NCBI RefSeq assembly: GCF_000420085.1
Contig: NZ_ATUG01000002.1
Location: forward strand, 1,240,001-1,304,000
DNA length: 64,000 nt
Source: Desulfospira joergensenii DSM 10085
GTDB lineage: Bacteria; Desulfobacterota; Desulfobacteria; Desulfobacterales; Desulfobacteraceae
Direction: 5' to 3'
In this document: positions 1-8,925 of the stretch, piece by piece
Position numbering within the stretch: the first letter of the stretch is position 1
Layout of the letters: each line of letters opens with the position of its first letter
Notes under the pieces: generated by a model
The model's input: the letters and a program-made list of their open reading frames with translations, nothing else
Told to the model about the DNA's origin: nothing
Databases searched by the model: none
Translations under genes and position numbers: made by a program

Positions 1-1
1 T

Positions 2-3000
2 CCGGCCCTTGGCCCTGGACTGCCGGAATCAGACAGGGCAAGGTCGTTTATCGGTGCCGACCCTGTACAGGCAGCAGGTATAGAGGGCACCGGGGTTACG
101 GTGGGGGTCTTTGAATATGAGCATATTTACGCTGCCCATCCGGATTTCGGCGGCCGCGCCCTCAAAGGGGACGGCGGACCGACCTACCCGGATGAGGGTT
201 TTGCCCATCCCACCATGACGGCGGGAATGATCGCCGGAGACGGATCCTTGGCAGCGGCAAACGGAGGGACCCCCCTCCAGTGGAGGGGTATGGCGCCGGA
301 TGCCTTCATCAGTTTTTATGCATACCAGGACCCTGTGGATTCCGTGACCAACTACATGGACGATGTCCAGGATGCCGTTGTTAACGACGGCATTGATATG
401 GCCAATAACTCCTGGGGGGATTCGGGGTGCGCGGATTTCGCCTATGGCGCCTATGCCGGGCGTGCCCCATTTCTGGACAATATCGTTCACGGCTCCCTGG
501 GACGAAAGATCCCCATTATCTTTTCCGCCGGCAATGAACGCCGGGGAATTTGGGACTCGGACCTGGAGGATTACACCTATGACTGCCTGGCCAACACAGC
601 TTCTCCCTTTGAGAACTACGGCAGCCTCAACCACCCAAAATCAGCCAAGAATATCCTGGCCGTGGGGGCTGTGGACAGTGACAACGATAAGATGTCCGAT
701 TACAGCTCCTGGGGCCCCACCCTGGACGGAAGGATCAAGCCCGAGGTGGTGGCGTCCGGTCATCATAACGGGGCAGATGACGGGAATATTACCTTCATCG
801 ACAACCCCTACGGCCGGGAAGTCGATGCCTGGGGAAATGAAACCTACGGCAACCCGAGCCAGCAGGATTTCCGTGTTCCCTATCGTTTTAACCCGGCAGA
901 TCCGGATGATTTCCGGTATGGCTGGTATGGCCAGACTTCATCTGCAGCAGCCCAGGTTTCCGGTGGCTATGCCCTGATTCTGGATGCATGGCGCGAACAG
1001 TTTCCCGGCCGGGCCGATCCCCTGCCCTCCACCTATAAGGCCCTTGTGGTTCATACGGCCCGGGACCTGGACAACGCCACCTCCTGGTATAACCCCGGGC
1101 CCGACTATGCTTCGGGTTTCGGCGTTGTAGATGTGGATGCCGCAATTACATCTGTGCAGAGGCGGGAAGCATTGGAAAACCAAGTGGATCACGGCGGATC
1201 TGAAACCTATTACCTGGCAGTGGCAGCCGGGACTCCATCACTGAAAATTACACTGGCCTGGGATGATCCGGCCGCAGCCGACGGTGCCGACCCGGCCCTG
1301 ATCAACGATCTCGACTTGGTTGTCACCGCACCCGACGGAACCCGCCATTATCCCTGGACTCTGGACCCGGCCTCTCCGTCGGCTGATGCGCAGCAGAATC
1401 AGGCCGATCGTGTCAATAACCTGGAGCAGGTGGCGGTTGATGCCCCTGTTCAGGGCACCTGGGAAGTCAGTATCGCGGGCCACAGTGTTCCCGAAGGCCC
1501 ACAGCCATTTTCCCTGGTGGCGGACAACGGACCGGTCCGCAGACCCCTTGATCTTATCCTGGCCCTGGACATCTCAGACAGCATGAACTCTGCACCTCCG
1601 GGAGGAGGGCCCGTGGCCACAAAAATCGAATTGCTCAGGCAGGCCGTGGAGATATTCCTGGAAACCTGGAGTCTTCATGCCATCACAGACGATAAGATCG
1701 GAGTGGTCTATTTCAGCACGGATCTTTCCGGTATTCCAGGAGCGCCTTCCGTGCTCCTGGACCTGGATGCCCATCTTTTGAACATCATCGATCATGTGGG
1801 AATTGTCGGTGCCTCAGGCTGTACAGCCATGGGCGCAGCCCTGCAGGAGGCCTTTGACAGCTTTGATCCCCTGGGGAACAATAAACGCGCCATTGTTCTT
1901 TTCAGCGACGGTATGCAGAGCATCAATCCCTTTGTCGGTGAAGAGGGGACCCCGTCCCGTCTGAAAATAAAAGACTATGGTAGCGGTGAGACCCTGCCCT
2001 TTGGGGCGTTCCGATGTGACCCGGGTACGGCCTTGACCATTGGCGGGATTCCCAGCTCGCCGGATGGTGAATTCATCGATGAACATGATGTCCAGATCCA
2101 TACCATCGGGACAGGGGTCAGCGGGGCCGGTTTCGAAGAATTGATCGAGAGAATCGCCGTGGAGACAAACGGGGCATTTCATTTTACCTCCACGCCGGAT
2201 GCGGAACTGGATCTTTTTTATACCGATGATCTGGTCCAGAGCCTCAAGGCCAATACCCTGGAAATCGTTAAAACCGATGCGGGAAATCTCGCTGGAGGAA
2301 AAACGCATCTGATCCGTTTTCCGGTCAATGAGACCGCCAAAAATCTCACACTGGTATTGTCCTGGAAAGGGAAAATGCAGGAGAATGCCGTGTCCATACA
2401 TGCTGCCACACCCGGTAAGAATCAGGCGGTTGCCGCAGAGATTAGAAACGGGAAGCATTATACGGTGATGCGGTTTGACCGTGCCCTGGATCCCGGGGAT
2501 TTTACCGGCGAGTGGATGGTCCAACTGGAAAACACTACCAGCCGGACACTCGGCTTTCAGCAGTCTGTCATCGTGGATGAGGAAGATTGTTTCAGCTACG
2601 CCTTTGCCCATGATACCGGAATGCAGTATGCGGGCGGAAAAATCCATCTTACAGCCAGGCTTTCAGAATATGGCCGGCCCTTTGCCGAAGCCAAGGCAGT
2701 ATCCGTATCTGTTTCAGCGCCTGCCCTCAGCCGGGGCAATCTGCTGGCGGAATGGCTGCCCCGGGCTCAAATCAAAATGCCGAAATTAAAATTCCCCCTG
2801 CCCTTGAAATTCAAACCGTATCGGATCGAGACAAATGCCGTCATTGAAAAACGGCTCAGACAACTGGGTAATGATCCGGAATTCACAGAGCTGCTGAACC
2901 GACGCAAGACATGGTCGATCCAGCTCCTGGACAACGGTAATGTGGAAAACGGTGACTGGCTGGCCGGGGATGGCATCTACAGTGCATTTATGGAGAATAC

Positions 3001-3403
3001 CATGGTTGCAGGGGATTATCACCTTTCCTATCAGCTGGGGGCAGAATCCAATTGCGGAAGTGTAAGCAGGAGTCAAAATGCTTCCCTAGTGATTCAAGCC
3101 GGTGAATTTGACCCTGACCGGTCTGAGATTAAATTTCAACGTATCCTGGAAGGGGCTGTGATTCAGGTCCGGCCGGCGGACAAATTCGGCAACCTGCTGG
3201 GACCGGGCCAGGCCCATAAGGTGAATATTCAGGTGGAAGGCGGAAAACCTATGGGTTCCGTCATTGATCATTTGGATGGCACCTATGAACAACGGATCAT
3301 AATCAGGAAAGATATCGACCCCAGAATTTCAATTGAAATCGGGGGGGGCGGACGTGGCAAATTGATAAATTCACAGTTTTTTAAAATATTTGAGATGAAA
3401 TGA
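2..3403 (+). CDS. Subtilisin-like (S8) protease with von Willebrand A domain, 5' end outside window
   Basis: The frame is open from the left window edge, so the N-terminus is missing. An S8 peptidase domain fills about the first 345 visible residues: the His loop (HPTMTAGMIAG), the oxyanion Asn (SAGNE) and the Ser loop (QTSSAAAQVSG) are clear. At the catalytic Asp position the sequence reads GVFEYEH, with Glu at 113-115. A beta-sandwich like the C-terminal domain of Kp43-type S8 proteases follows, then a vWA domain with a complete MIDAS (DISDS near nt 1568, later Thr and Asp), then about 400 residues of beta-rich sequence. Such proteins are normally exported and cell-surface or secreted. The domain order is firm; activity is uncertain because of the Glu. 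Confidence 0.85.
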   Translation, partial: PALGPGLPESDRARSFIGADPVQAAGIEGTGVTVGVFEYEHIYAAHPDFGGRALKGDGGPTYPDEGFAHPTMTAGMIAGDGSLAAANGGTPLQWRGMAPDAFISFYAYQDPVDSVTNYMDDVQDAVVNDGIDMANNSWGDSGCADFAYGAYAGRAPFLDNIVHGSLGRKIPIIFSAGNERRGIWDSDLEDYTYDCLANTASPFENYGSLNHPKSAKNILAVGAVDSDNDKMSDYSSWGPTLDGRIKPEVVASGHHNGADDGNITFIDNPYGREVDAWGNETYGNPSQQDFRVPYRFNPADPDDFRYGWYGQTSSAAAQVSGGYALILDAWREQFPGRADPLPSTYKALVVHTARDLDNATSWYNPGPDYASGFGVVDVDAAITSVQRREALENQVDHGGSETYYLAVAAGTPSLKITLAWDDPAAADGADPALINDLDLVVTAPDGTRHYPWTLDPASPSADAQQNQADRVNNLEQVAVDAPVQGTWEVSIAGHSVPEGPQPFSLVADNGPVRRPLDLILALDISDSMNSAPPGGGPVATKIELLRQAVEIFLETWSLHAITDDKIGVVYFSTDLSGIPGAPSVLLDLDAHLLNIIDHVGIVGASGCTAMGAALQEAFDSFDPLGNNKRAIVLFSDGMQSINPFVGEEGTPSRLKIKDYGSGETLPFGAFRCDPGTALTIGGIPSSPDGEFIDEHDVQIHTIGTGVSGAGFEELIERIAVETNGAFHFTSTPDAELDLFYTDDLVQSLKANTLEIVKTDAGNLAGGKTHLIRFPVNETAKNLTLVLSWKGKMQENAVSIHAATPGKNQAVAAEIRNGKHYTVMRFDRALDPGDFTGEWMVQLENTTSRTLGFQQSVIVDEEDCFSYAFAHDTGMQYAGGKIHLTARLSEYGRPFAEAKAVSVSVSAPALSRGNLLAEWLPRAQIKMPKLKFPLPLKFKPYRIETNAVIEKRLRQLGNDPEFTELLNRRKTWSIQLLDNGNVENGDWLAGDGIYSAFMENTMVAGDYHLSYQLGAESNCGSVSRSQNASLVIQAGEFDPDRSEIKFQRILEGAVIQVRPADKFGNLLGPGQAHKVNIQVEGGKPMGSVIDHLDGTYEQRIIIRKDIDPRISIEIGGGGRGKLINSQFFKIFEMK

Positions 3404-3474
3404 TCCTTCAAAGGATGAATAGCCGCTATGGGATATCAGAGGGGAAAAATGAAAATGGTTTTAAGAGGTTGCCC

Positions 3475-3490
3475 CCGATATCTATATCGG
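3475..3490. repeat. Short perfect palindrome between genes
   Basis: CCGATAT-CT-ATATCGG. It lies within a wider inverted pair (AATAGCCG at 3418, CGGCTATT at 3488). No T-run follows on either strand, so it is not a standard terminator. Role unknown. Confidence 0.35.
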
Positions 3491-3602
3491 CTATTCTAAA
3501 TTAATTGCTGTAACGATGTCCCATATCCTTTTCTGTAAAACCAGAGGCCTTTATGAAAAAGATACAGCAATCAAACTTTCATAAATTTAATCCGGAGAGA
3601 TC

Positions 3603-4538
3603 ATGTTTGGACTCGACATGCTGGATGTGATGGTCGGCCTGATTACCATATATCTGTCTTTTGGTATTGCCTGTACCTCTATGGTGGAGGCGGTTTCAAG
3701 TGTACTGGGACTGAGGAGCAAGAACCTTCAAAAGGGGATGGATGAGTTTTTTCAGGGAGATTTATCCGTGGGCAAAAATAACAAAGCCTTTATCGACGCC
3801 TTTTATGAACATCCCATGATCCAGACCCTCAGCAGGGGGGCCAAGGGGCGTCCGTCCTATATCCCCACGGAGATGATCGGCCAGGTTGTTGAATCGATTT
3901 TAAACCGAAACGGAAGCTTCCAGAATCTGAAAGAGGGGCTGGATACCATGCCGGGAGAGCCGGGGAAAAACCGGATCAAGGATCTTCTCCTGGTGTTTCA
4001 TGATCAATCCAAGGGGGATCTGTACCGGTTTAAAAAGAAGGTGGAAATCCATTTTGACGAATCCATGGAGAGGGCGGCCGGATGGTTCAAGCGCAAAACC
4101 CAGTATATCGCCATCGGTTTTTCCACCGTCCTGGTGATCCTTGGCAACATAGACACCATTGACATTGTCCGTCACCTGTCGGTGAACCCGGAGTCCCGGA
4201 CCGCTTTGGTAGAATCCGCTGACAGGCTGTTGGAAGAACGAAAAAACAGAGAGACTGAAATTGTAGAGTCCTCGGATTCGGATGAGACCCTGAAGGAACG
4301 GGCAGAGGAAAAGACGGAAGAGGCCAGGAAAACCTATGCCAGGGCCGTGTCAAATCTGGAAAAATCCGGTTTGAAACTGGGCTGGAACAGGATCCCCCGG
4401 GGATGGGGGGAATGGATGTCAAAAATAACCGGACTTTTGATCAGTGCGTTATCCGTCTCTTTGGGCGCCCCGTTCTGGTTCCAGGTTCTCCAGCGGTTCA
4501 TGCAGGTGCGCGGATCCGGCGGCAAAAAGGGAAAATAA
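3603..4538 (+). CDS. Conserved-looking membrane protein of unknown function
   Basis: 311 residues, ATG preceded by GGAGAG. I do not recognise a named family. Three hydrophobic segments are visible at roughly residues 8-30, 168-190 and 273-296. The loop between the first two is soluble and mixed-charge, and residues 200-250 are highly charged (Glu/Lys/Arg) and probably helical. The layout suggests an inner-membrane protein anchored at both ends with a large cytoplasmic loop. It follows the protease gene by 200 bp on the same strand, but no operon link is evident. Confidence 0.75.
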   Translation: MFGLDMLDVMVGLITIYLSFGIACTSMVEAVSSVLGLRSKNLQKGMDEFFQGDLSVGKNNKAFIDAFYEHPMIQTLSRGAKGRPSYIPTEMIGQVVESILNRNGSFQNLKEGLDTMPGEPGKNRIKDLLLVFHDQSKGDLYRFKKKVEIHFDESMERAAGWFKRKTQYIAIGFSTVLVILGNIDTIDIVRHLSVNPESRTALVESADRLLEERKNRETEIVESSDSDETLKERAEEKTEEARKTYARAVSNLEKSGLKLGWNRIPRGWGEWMSKITGLLISALSVSLGAPFWFQVLQRFMQVRGSGGKKGK

Positions 4539-4848
4539 ACCGGAACCAGAGCTGCCGGAAGGCAATGTTATAAAAATCTTTGTCCATTCAAGAAAAGAAC
4601 TTTGGCTGATTTACGTTCAGTTTCAAGCGAATTCGGTAGATGCTTTTGAGAGAGTACCCATAGTACCTGTATGGATCTATTATTCGATAAAAGTCCCGAG
4701 AAGAACAGGATATGGACGGCTTGACATGTCCTTCCCAATGGCTACCTTATTTTTTAAGAATGCCGTACCGCTCAAGATTCGTTCATACTTTAATTCAGAC
4801 GGCAGAAATTCAGATCAATTTCTTAATCTTTAATGGAGAACCAAAACA
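4539..4848. other. Intergenic stretch, possible promoter near its centre
   Basis: About 310 bp without a convincing gene. A frame open across it overlaps the preceding gene and has no ribosome site or family features. A TTGACA at 4721-4726 is the only promoter-like element, and its -10 match is weak. It would serve the small gene at 4849. Confidence 0.3.
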
Positions 4849-5016
4849 ATGAGTGATGACGAACAGAAAACCCTATGCGGACATATCGAAGACGAACTCC
4901 AGGTCAAGGACCCCAAGGCCTATATTGCATTGATCAAACCGGCCACCCATTACTGCGAGGGATGCGGACGAAGTGCTGCAAAGGCTGAAAACGTATGTAA
5001 ACCCAAGCCTCTTTAA
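4849..5016 (+). CDS. Small four-cysteine protein, possible zinc knuckle
   Basis: 55 residues with a good ribosome site (GGAG, 10 nt upstream). Cysteines lie at 10, 36, 39 and 50; the CEGC pair plus a later Cys resembles a minimal metal-binding knuckle. A perfect intrinsic terminator follows 18 nt after the stop, which supports a real monocistronic gene. No family recognised. Confidence 0.6.
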   Translation: MSDDEQKTLCGHIEDELQVKDPKAYIALIKPATHYCEGCGRSAAKAENVCKPKPL

Positions 5017-5033
5017 GACATACTCTGATGCGG

Positions 5034-5076
5034 ACTGCCCCGTTTCCGGTTATACCGGAAACGGGGCAGTTTTTTT
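5034..5076 (+). terminator. Strong intrinsic terminator
   Basis: A perfect 17-bp stem (5034-5050 with 5054-5070), a 3-nt loop TAT, then a T-run to 5076. It ends the small gene at 4849. The minus strand lacks a T-run, so it acts on plus-strand transcripts. Confidence 0.9.
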
Positions 5077-5127
5077 GGGGAGCAGGCCCGGTTCGATCAT
5101 CTGAATTTTCGTTCAATGTTTCAGGAA

Positions 5128-6447
5128 TCATTCCCCGTATTTTTTAAAGGCTGCCTTGGGAAACAGGCAGACCGGGCATTCTTCCGGGGCTTCATCTCCG
5201 TAGTGGACATGGCCGCACATGGTACAGCGCCATACAGGTTCCCCGGAATTTAAAGGTTTTTCGCGGGACAGGGGGATATCGGCCATGGGGGGCATGACCG
5301 GCTGGTATGTGTTCATCACATGACCGGACAGGATCATGCGCTGGACTTCGCTGGTGCCTTCGTAGATCCGGTAAAGGCGCATGTCCCGGAGCAGCTTTTC
5401 AATGGGGAACATCTTGGTGTAACCGAATCCGCCGAATACCTGCATGGCTTCATCCACTACTTCCCAGGCCGCTTCTGTGGCGTACATCTTGGCAATGGAG
5501 GCGGAAATGGTGGCATCCGGCGTATTGTCGGCCTCCCAGGCCGCCTTGAGGACCAGAAGCCTTGCGGTTTCAATTTTCTGGTACATTTCGGCAATCTTAA
5601 ACTGAAGGGACTGGAAATTGGAGATCCGGGTGCCGAATGCTTTTCTTTTCTTTATATATTCAACGGCAAACTCCATGGCGGACCGGGCCGCTCCCACGGC
5701 AAAGGATCCGATGATGGGCCTTGTCCTTGAAAAGGTTTTCATGGCAAGGATAAATCCCTGGCCGGGTCCTGCAAGGACGTTTTCTTTGGGGACCCTGACA
5801 TCTTTAAAGGAAAGACCGGTCGTATTGGAGCAGCGCTGTCCCATCTTGGGAATGGGGATGCCGCTTGATACCCCTTTCCAGTTTCGCTCGACCACAAAGG
5901 CACAGATGCCGTCATGCTTTTTTTCAGGATCTATGGTGGCAAAGACGGTCATGTAATCGGCTATGCCTCCGTTGGTGATCCAGAATTTGGTGCCGTTAAG
6001 GATATAATCCTCCCCGTCTTGTTTTGCCCGGCAGCGGATGCCGGACACATCCGATCCCATGAATGCTTCAGAGGTGGCAAAGCAGATCAGTTTGAAGTTT
6101 TTTGCCATGTCGGAGAGATATTTTTTTTGGGCTTCCTTGTTTTCGCACAGATAAATGGGTTCCATGCCCAGGGAGTTGTCAAAAATGGAGGTGGCGATTC
6201 CCGGGCAGGCTGCGGCAATCTCTTCGGTAATGATGGCCCCTTCCACCAGGCCCCAGCCTTTGCCCCCGAATTCCTTTGGAATGTCCGAATTCATCATCCC
6301 TGCGCGAAAGGCCTTTTCAAGGATGGATACGGGGATTTCATCTTTTTTGTCATAATGCCAGGCAACGGGCAGGACTTCTTTCAAGGCAAATTCCCTGGCT
6401 TGCTGCTGGATTTCCATTTGTGCTTCAGATAATTGAAAATTGAGCAT
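5128..6447 (-). CDS. Acyl-CoA dehydrogenase with C-terminal rubredoxin-like domain
   Basis: 439 residues; ATG preceded by AAGGAG. Residues 1-390 are a standard acyl-CoA dehydrogenase fold: FAD-dependent alpha,beta-dehydrogenation of an acyl-CoA. The catalytic base position is Glu363 in IYEGTSE. After a short linker the protein ends in a rubredoxin/rubrerythrin-type iron knuckle with C408-x2-C411 and C424-x2-C427. Normal enzymes of this family stop near 380-390 residues, so the tail is a real extension. In strict anaerobes it could accept electrons from the flavin in place of ETF, or shuttle them to it (inference). It lies downstream of the dehydratase with a 145-bp gap. Confidence 0.9.
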   Translation of the reverse strand: MLNFQLSEAQMEIQQQAREFALKEVLPVAWHYDKKDEIPVSILEKAFRAGMMNSDIPKEFGGKGWGLVEGAIITEEIAAACPGIATSIFDNSLGMEPIYLCENKEAQKKYLSDMAKNFKLICFATSEAFMGSDVSGIRCRAKQDGEDYILNGTKFWITNGGIADYMTVFATIDPEKKHDGICAFVVERNWKGVSSGIPIPKMGQRCSNTTGLSFKDVRVPKENVLAGPGQGFILAMKTFSRTRPIIGSFAVGAARSAMEFAVEYIKKRKAFGTRISNFQSLQFKIAEMYQKIETARLLVLKAAWEADNTPDATISASIAKMYATEAAWEVVDEAMQVFGGFGYTKMFPIEKLLRDMRLYRIYEGTSEVQRMILSGHVMNTYQPVMPPMADIPLSREKPLNSGEPVWRCTMCGHVHYGDEAPEECPVCLFPKAAFKKYGE

Positions 6448-6592
6448 GAAATTCTCCTTGTTGAGGTTTTGATTAAAATTTTACGATATCACAGGATCGG
6501 GTGATTTTACCAGGGACGGCACCGGCTGAGTTTGCCCCTAGCTTACCAAAACCAGAAAGGCGCCATCTCCTTTGCCAATTTAAGGTTGGGGG

Positions 6593-7585
6593 TTATTCGA
6601 CCTCTCCGCTTTCAAGACAGGTCAGGGCCATGGCTTTTTGCAGTTCCCCGGCAAAGGCATTCCCTCCGCTCATCTGGACCGCCACTTTCTTTCCCTTGAG
6701 CCGGTCCCGGATCTTGACAGCAGCTCTCAGGCACGCCGAACCCGCCCCTTCGGTAAGGTTCCGGGTGTGGTGGGCCGCCAGGGCGATTCCCTCATAAAGC
6801 TCTTCTTCAGTGAGAAGGATAAAATCTTCCAGCCCGTTTTTATAGAGTGAAAAGGGGAGCTCATAGGCCTGTCCGGTGGCAATTCCGCCGGCAAAGGTGG
6901 TGTTGGATGAACAGAGAATCTTCTTTTCTTTCCAGGACAGATAAGCGGCCTTGGAAGCTTCTGCCTGCACGCCGATGATTTCCACTTCAGGGCGGATCTT
7001 TTTGAGAACGGTGATGGCGGCGGCTGCCTCGCTGCCTGCACCAATGGGGATGAGCATGGTGTCAAGATCCGGAACCCTTTCCAGGATCTCCAGAAATTCC
7101 GTGGCCACCCCGTTGACGAGACGGGCTTCATTGGCCGGATGGACAAAGTAAAGGCCCTGTTCCGCCACAAGCTCTTCCACTTTTTTCCCGGCTTCTTCAA
7201 AATCCTTTCCATACTCGATCAGCTCGGCCCCTGCATCCTGGATGGCCCGGACCTTAAGGGGATTGGAATTTTCCGGGACCACCACCACCGCATTCAGATC
7301 AAAGATCCGTGCGCTGGCCGCCACGGAGGTGCCGTGGTTGCCTGTTGAATAGGTGATGACACCCCTTGTCCCGGTTTTTTTCAGCTGATGCATGAGATGG
7401 ATTCCGCCCCGGATCTTAAAGGTCCCCGTGGGATTGTGGTTTTCATGCTTGATAAAGACCTTGGCGCCGATCAGACGGTCCAGGCTCGGATACCGTCCCA
7501 GGGGTGTGGGTGAAAGATAATTTTTCAGGATTTCCCTGGCTCCGAGAATATTTGATAAAGAGATCCGTCCATGATCCGTGTCCAT
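6593..7585 (-). CDS. Threonine/serine dehydratase family PLP enzyme
   Basis: 330 residues; ATG preceded by AAAGGAGG. Fold-type II PLP enzyme with the cofactor lysine K57 in TGTFKIRG, the substrate-side loop STGNHG and a phosphate-binding GAGSEAAA. Members deaminate threonine or serine to 2-oxobutyrate or pyruvate plus ammonia. It lacks the C-terminal ACT-like regulatory domain of biosynthetic IlvA, so a catabolic role is likelier. The GntR regulator lies directly upstream on the same strand. Related hydroxy-amino-acid lyases or racemases of the same fold cannot be excluded. Confidence 0.85.
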   Translation of the reverse strand: MDTDHGRISLSNILGAREILKNYLSPTPLGRYPSLDRLIGAKVFIKHENHNPTGTFKIRGGIHLMHQLKKTGTRGVITYSTGNHGTSVAASARIFDLNAVVVVPENSNPLKVRAIQDAGAELIEYGKDFEEAGKKVEELVAEQGLYFVHPANEARLVNGVATEFLEILERVPDLDTMLIPIGAGSEAAAAITVLKKIRPEVEIIGVQAEASKAAYLSWKEKKILCSSNTTFAGGIATGQAYELPFSLYKNGLEDFILLTEEELYEGIALAAHHTRNLTEGAGSACLRAAVKIRDRLKGKKVAVQMSGGNAFAGELQKAMALTCLESGEVE

Positions 7586-7750
7586 ATTGTCCTCCTTTAA
7601 AAGTTGTAAATGTCGGATTTCGGATTGAGCATACTTCAGCTCTCTTACTCAAAACAGATACAGATTTACAAAAAATAGAGTGTGACAGATGGATGCTTTC
7701 AAGGATTATTCATCCGGTACCGATTGGGTTATCCCGAAACGGCAAATCCT

Positions 7751-8566
7751 TTAAAAAGGCCTGTCTGCGCTAAATGTTTTTTTCAGCTTGAAGTCATCGG
7801 TCAGGCAGAGGCTCTTTCGATACTCAAATGGTTTTTTTTGATGGGTGAAGATAAGTTTTTCGATTTCCAGCAAAGGGTGGCCCAGGTTTATGTTAAGGTG
7901 ATCTGCGACTTCTTTTTCTGCCAAGGAAACCCCGAAAAGTTCTATATGACTGATCATGGGAATATTAAATTCATTTTCCAGAAAGATATATAGGGGATTT
8001 TTTTCAAGTTCACTCTGGCTGTAATTTTCTAATCCTTTAAACAATTTCCGGGGGAAATAAGAGGTGCAATAAACAAGGGGTTTGTTCTGGGGTAGAACCA
8101 GCCGTTTTAGCTCAAATAACTCTTGACCCTTGCTGAGATTTAAATAATCCCAGATCTTTTGATTTCCTTTGACAATTTTCAGACCCAGAAAAATAAAACT
8201 GGTGTTGAAATGTTCACTCTCAAAGTTATCGACAAATTGGTAAAAACGGATTTTTTTCAATCGCTCCGAAGCAGAGGTAACAAAAGTGCCTTTCCCCTGA
8301 ACCCGATGGATAAATCCCTTACGGACCAGTTCTTCAAATGCTTTCCGGACGGTTGCAAGACTCAGATTGTTCAGTGCGGAAACTCTTCGTTCCGACGGTA
8401 GCCTTGTCTCTGGAGTGAGTGTCCCTTTCTCGATTTGCATTTGTATGGATTTGGCCAGTTGAAAATAGAGGGGACTGCCCATATCCTCTGAGTGGCGGAA
8501 GGGAATGGAACTGCCGATAAGCTTTCCCATTTGCTCGATTTCATTATTCATGTTGCTTCCAGGCAT
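7751..8566 (-). CDS. GntR-family regulator, HutC/UTRA type
   Basis: 271 residues. Residues about 25-95 are a winged helix with the GntR signature (GTLTPETRLPSERRVSALN, then LSLATVRKAFEELVRKGFI and the wing QGKGTFV). The remainder is a UTRA-like small-molecule domain. Such proteins repress nearby catabolic or uptake operons until an effector binds. Candidate targets are the dehydratase downstream and the TTT/flavoprotein operon upstream, whose promoter carries tandem 8-bp repeats at 15368. Confidence 0.88.
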   Translation of the reverse strand: MPGSNMNNEIEQMGKLIGSSIPFRHSEDMGSPLYFQLAKSIQMQIEKGTLTPETRLPSERRVSALNNLSLATVRKAFEELVRKGFIHRVQGKGTFVTSASERLKKIRFYQFVDNFESEHFNTSFIFLGLKIVKGNQKIWDYLNLSKGQELFELKRLVLPQNKPLVYCTSYFPRKLFKGLENYSQSELEKNPLYIFLENEFNIPMISHIELFGVSLAEKEVADHLNINLGHPLLEIEKLIFTHQKKPFEYRKSLCLTDDFKLKKTFSADRPF

Positions 8567-8628
8567 TTAATTGATTGCTTTTTCCAAATGTCGATTGTTT
8601 TATCTTGTATTCAATTTTTTTCGATAGT

Positions 8629-8889
8629 TCAAGTGTATAAAGGATACTCTCTGCAAAGGGCGTTTACCTCTGCTGCAACCCGGGGTATGCTGGCATCCGA
8701 ATCAAGTACATCACAGATATATTCTGCGATTTTAATACTTTCTTCTTCTTTCATTCCCCTGGAAGTCACAAGGGGCAGACCGATCCGTATGCCACTTGTG
8801 ACAAAGTGGCCGCGCTTTTCATTGGGATCCGTGTTTTTAACATGGTTCAAAGAATCTGGCATGGGTGATTTTCCATATGGCTGCTTCAT
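8629..8889 (-). pseudogene. glyA: Remnant of serine hydroxymethyltransferase (C-terminal end only)
   Basis: The 86-residue frame matches the last ~70 residues of [24 protein letters not shown], then an [13 protein letters not shown] helix and the ending CREYPLY. A complete SHMT is about 415 residues; everything before this, including the PLP lysine, is absent, and the preceding DNA is tctA. The first ~17 codons do not look like SHMT. It sits 36 bp downstream of tctA, so it may still be transcribed. I read it as a deletion scar rather than a functional gene. Confidence 0.75.
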
Positions 8890-8925
8890 TTTTCAATAGG
8901 GGGGGTGTTAAAATTTAAATTGGGC

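Noticed and set aside
4444..4833. 129-residue plus-strand frame overlapping the membrane protein gene
   Set aside because: No ribosome site, overlaps a better gene by about 95 bp, no recognisable features.
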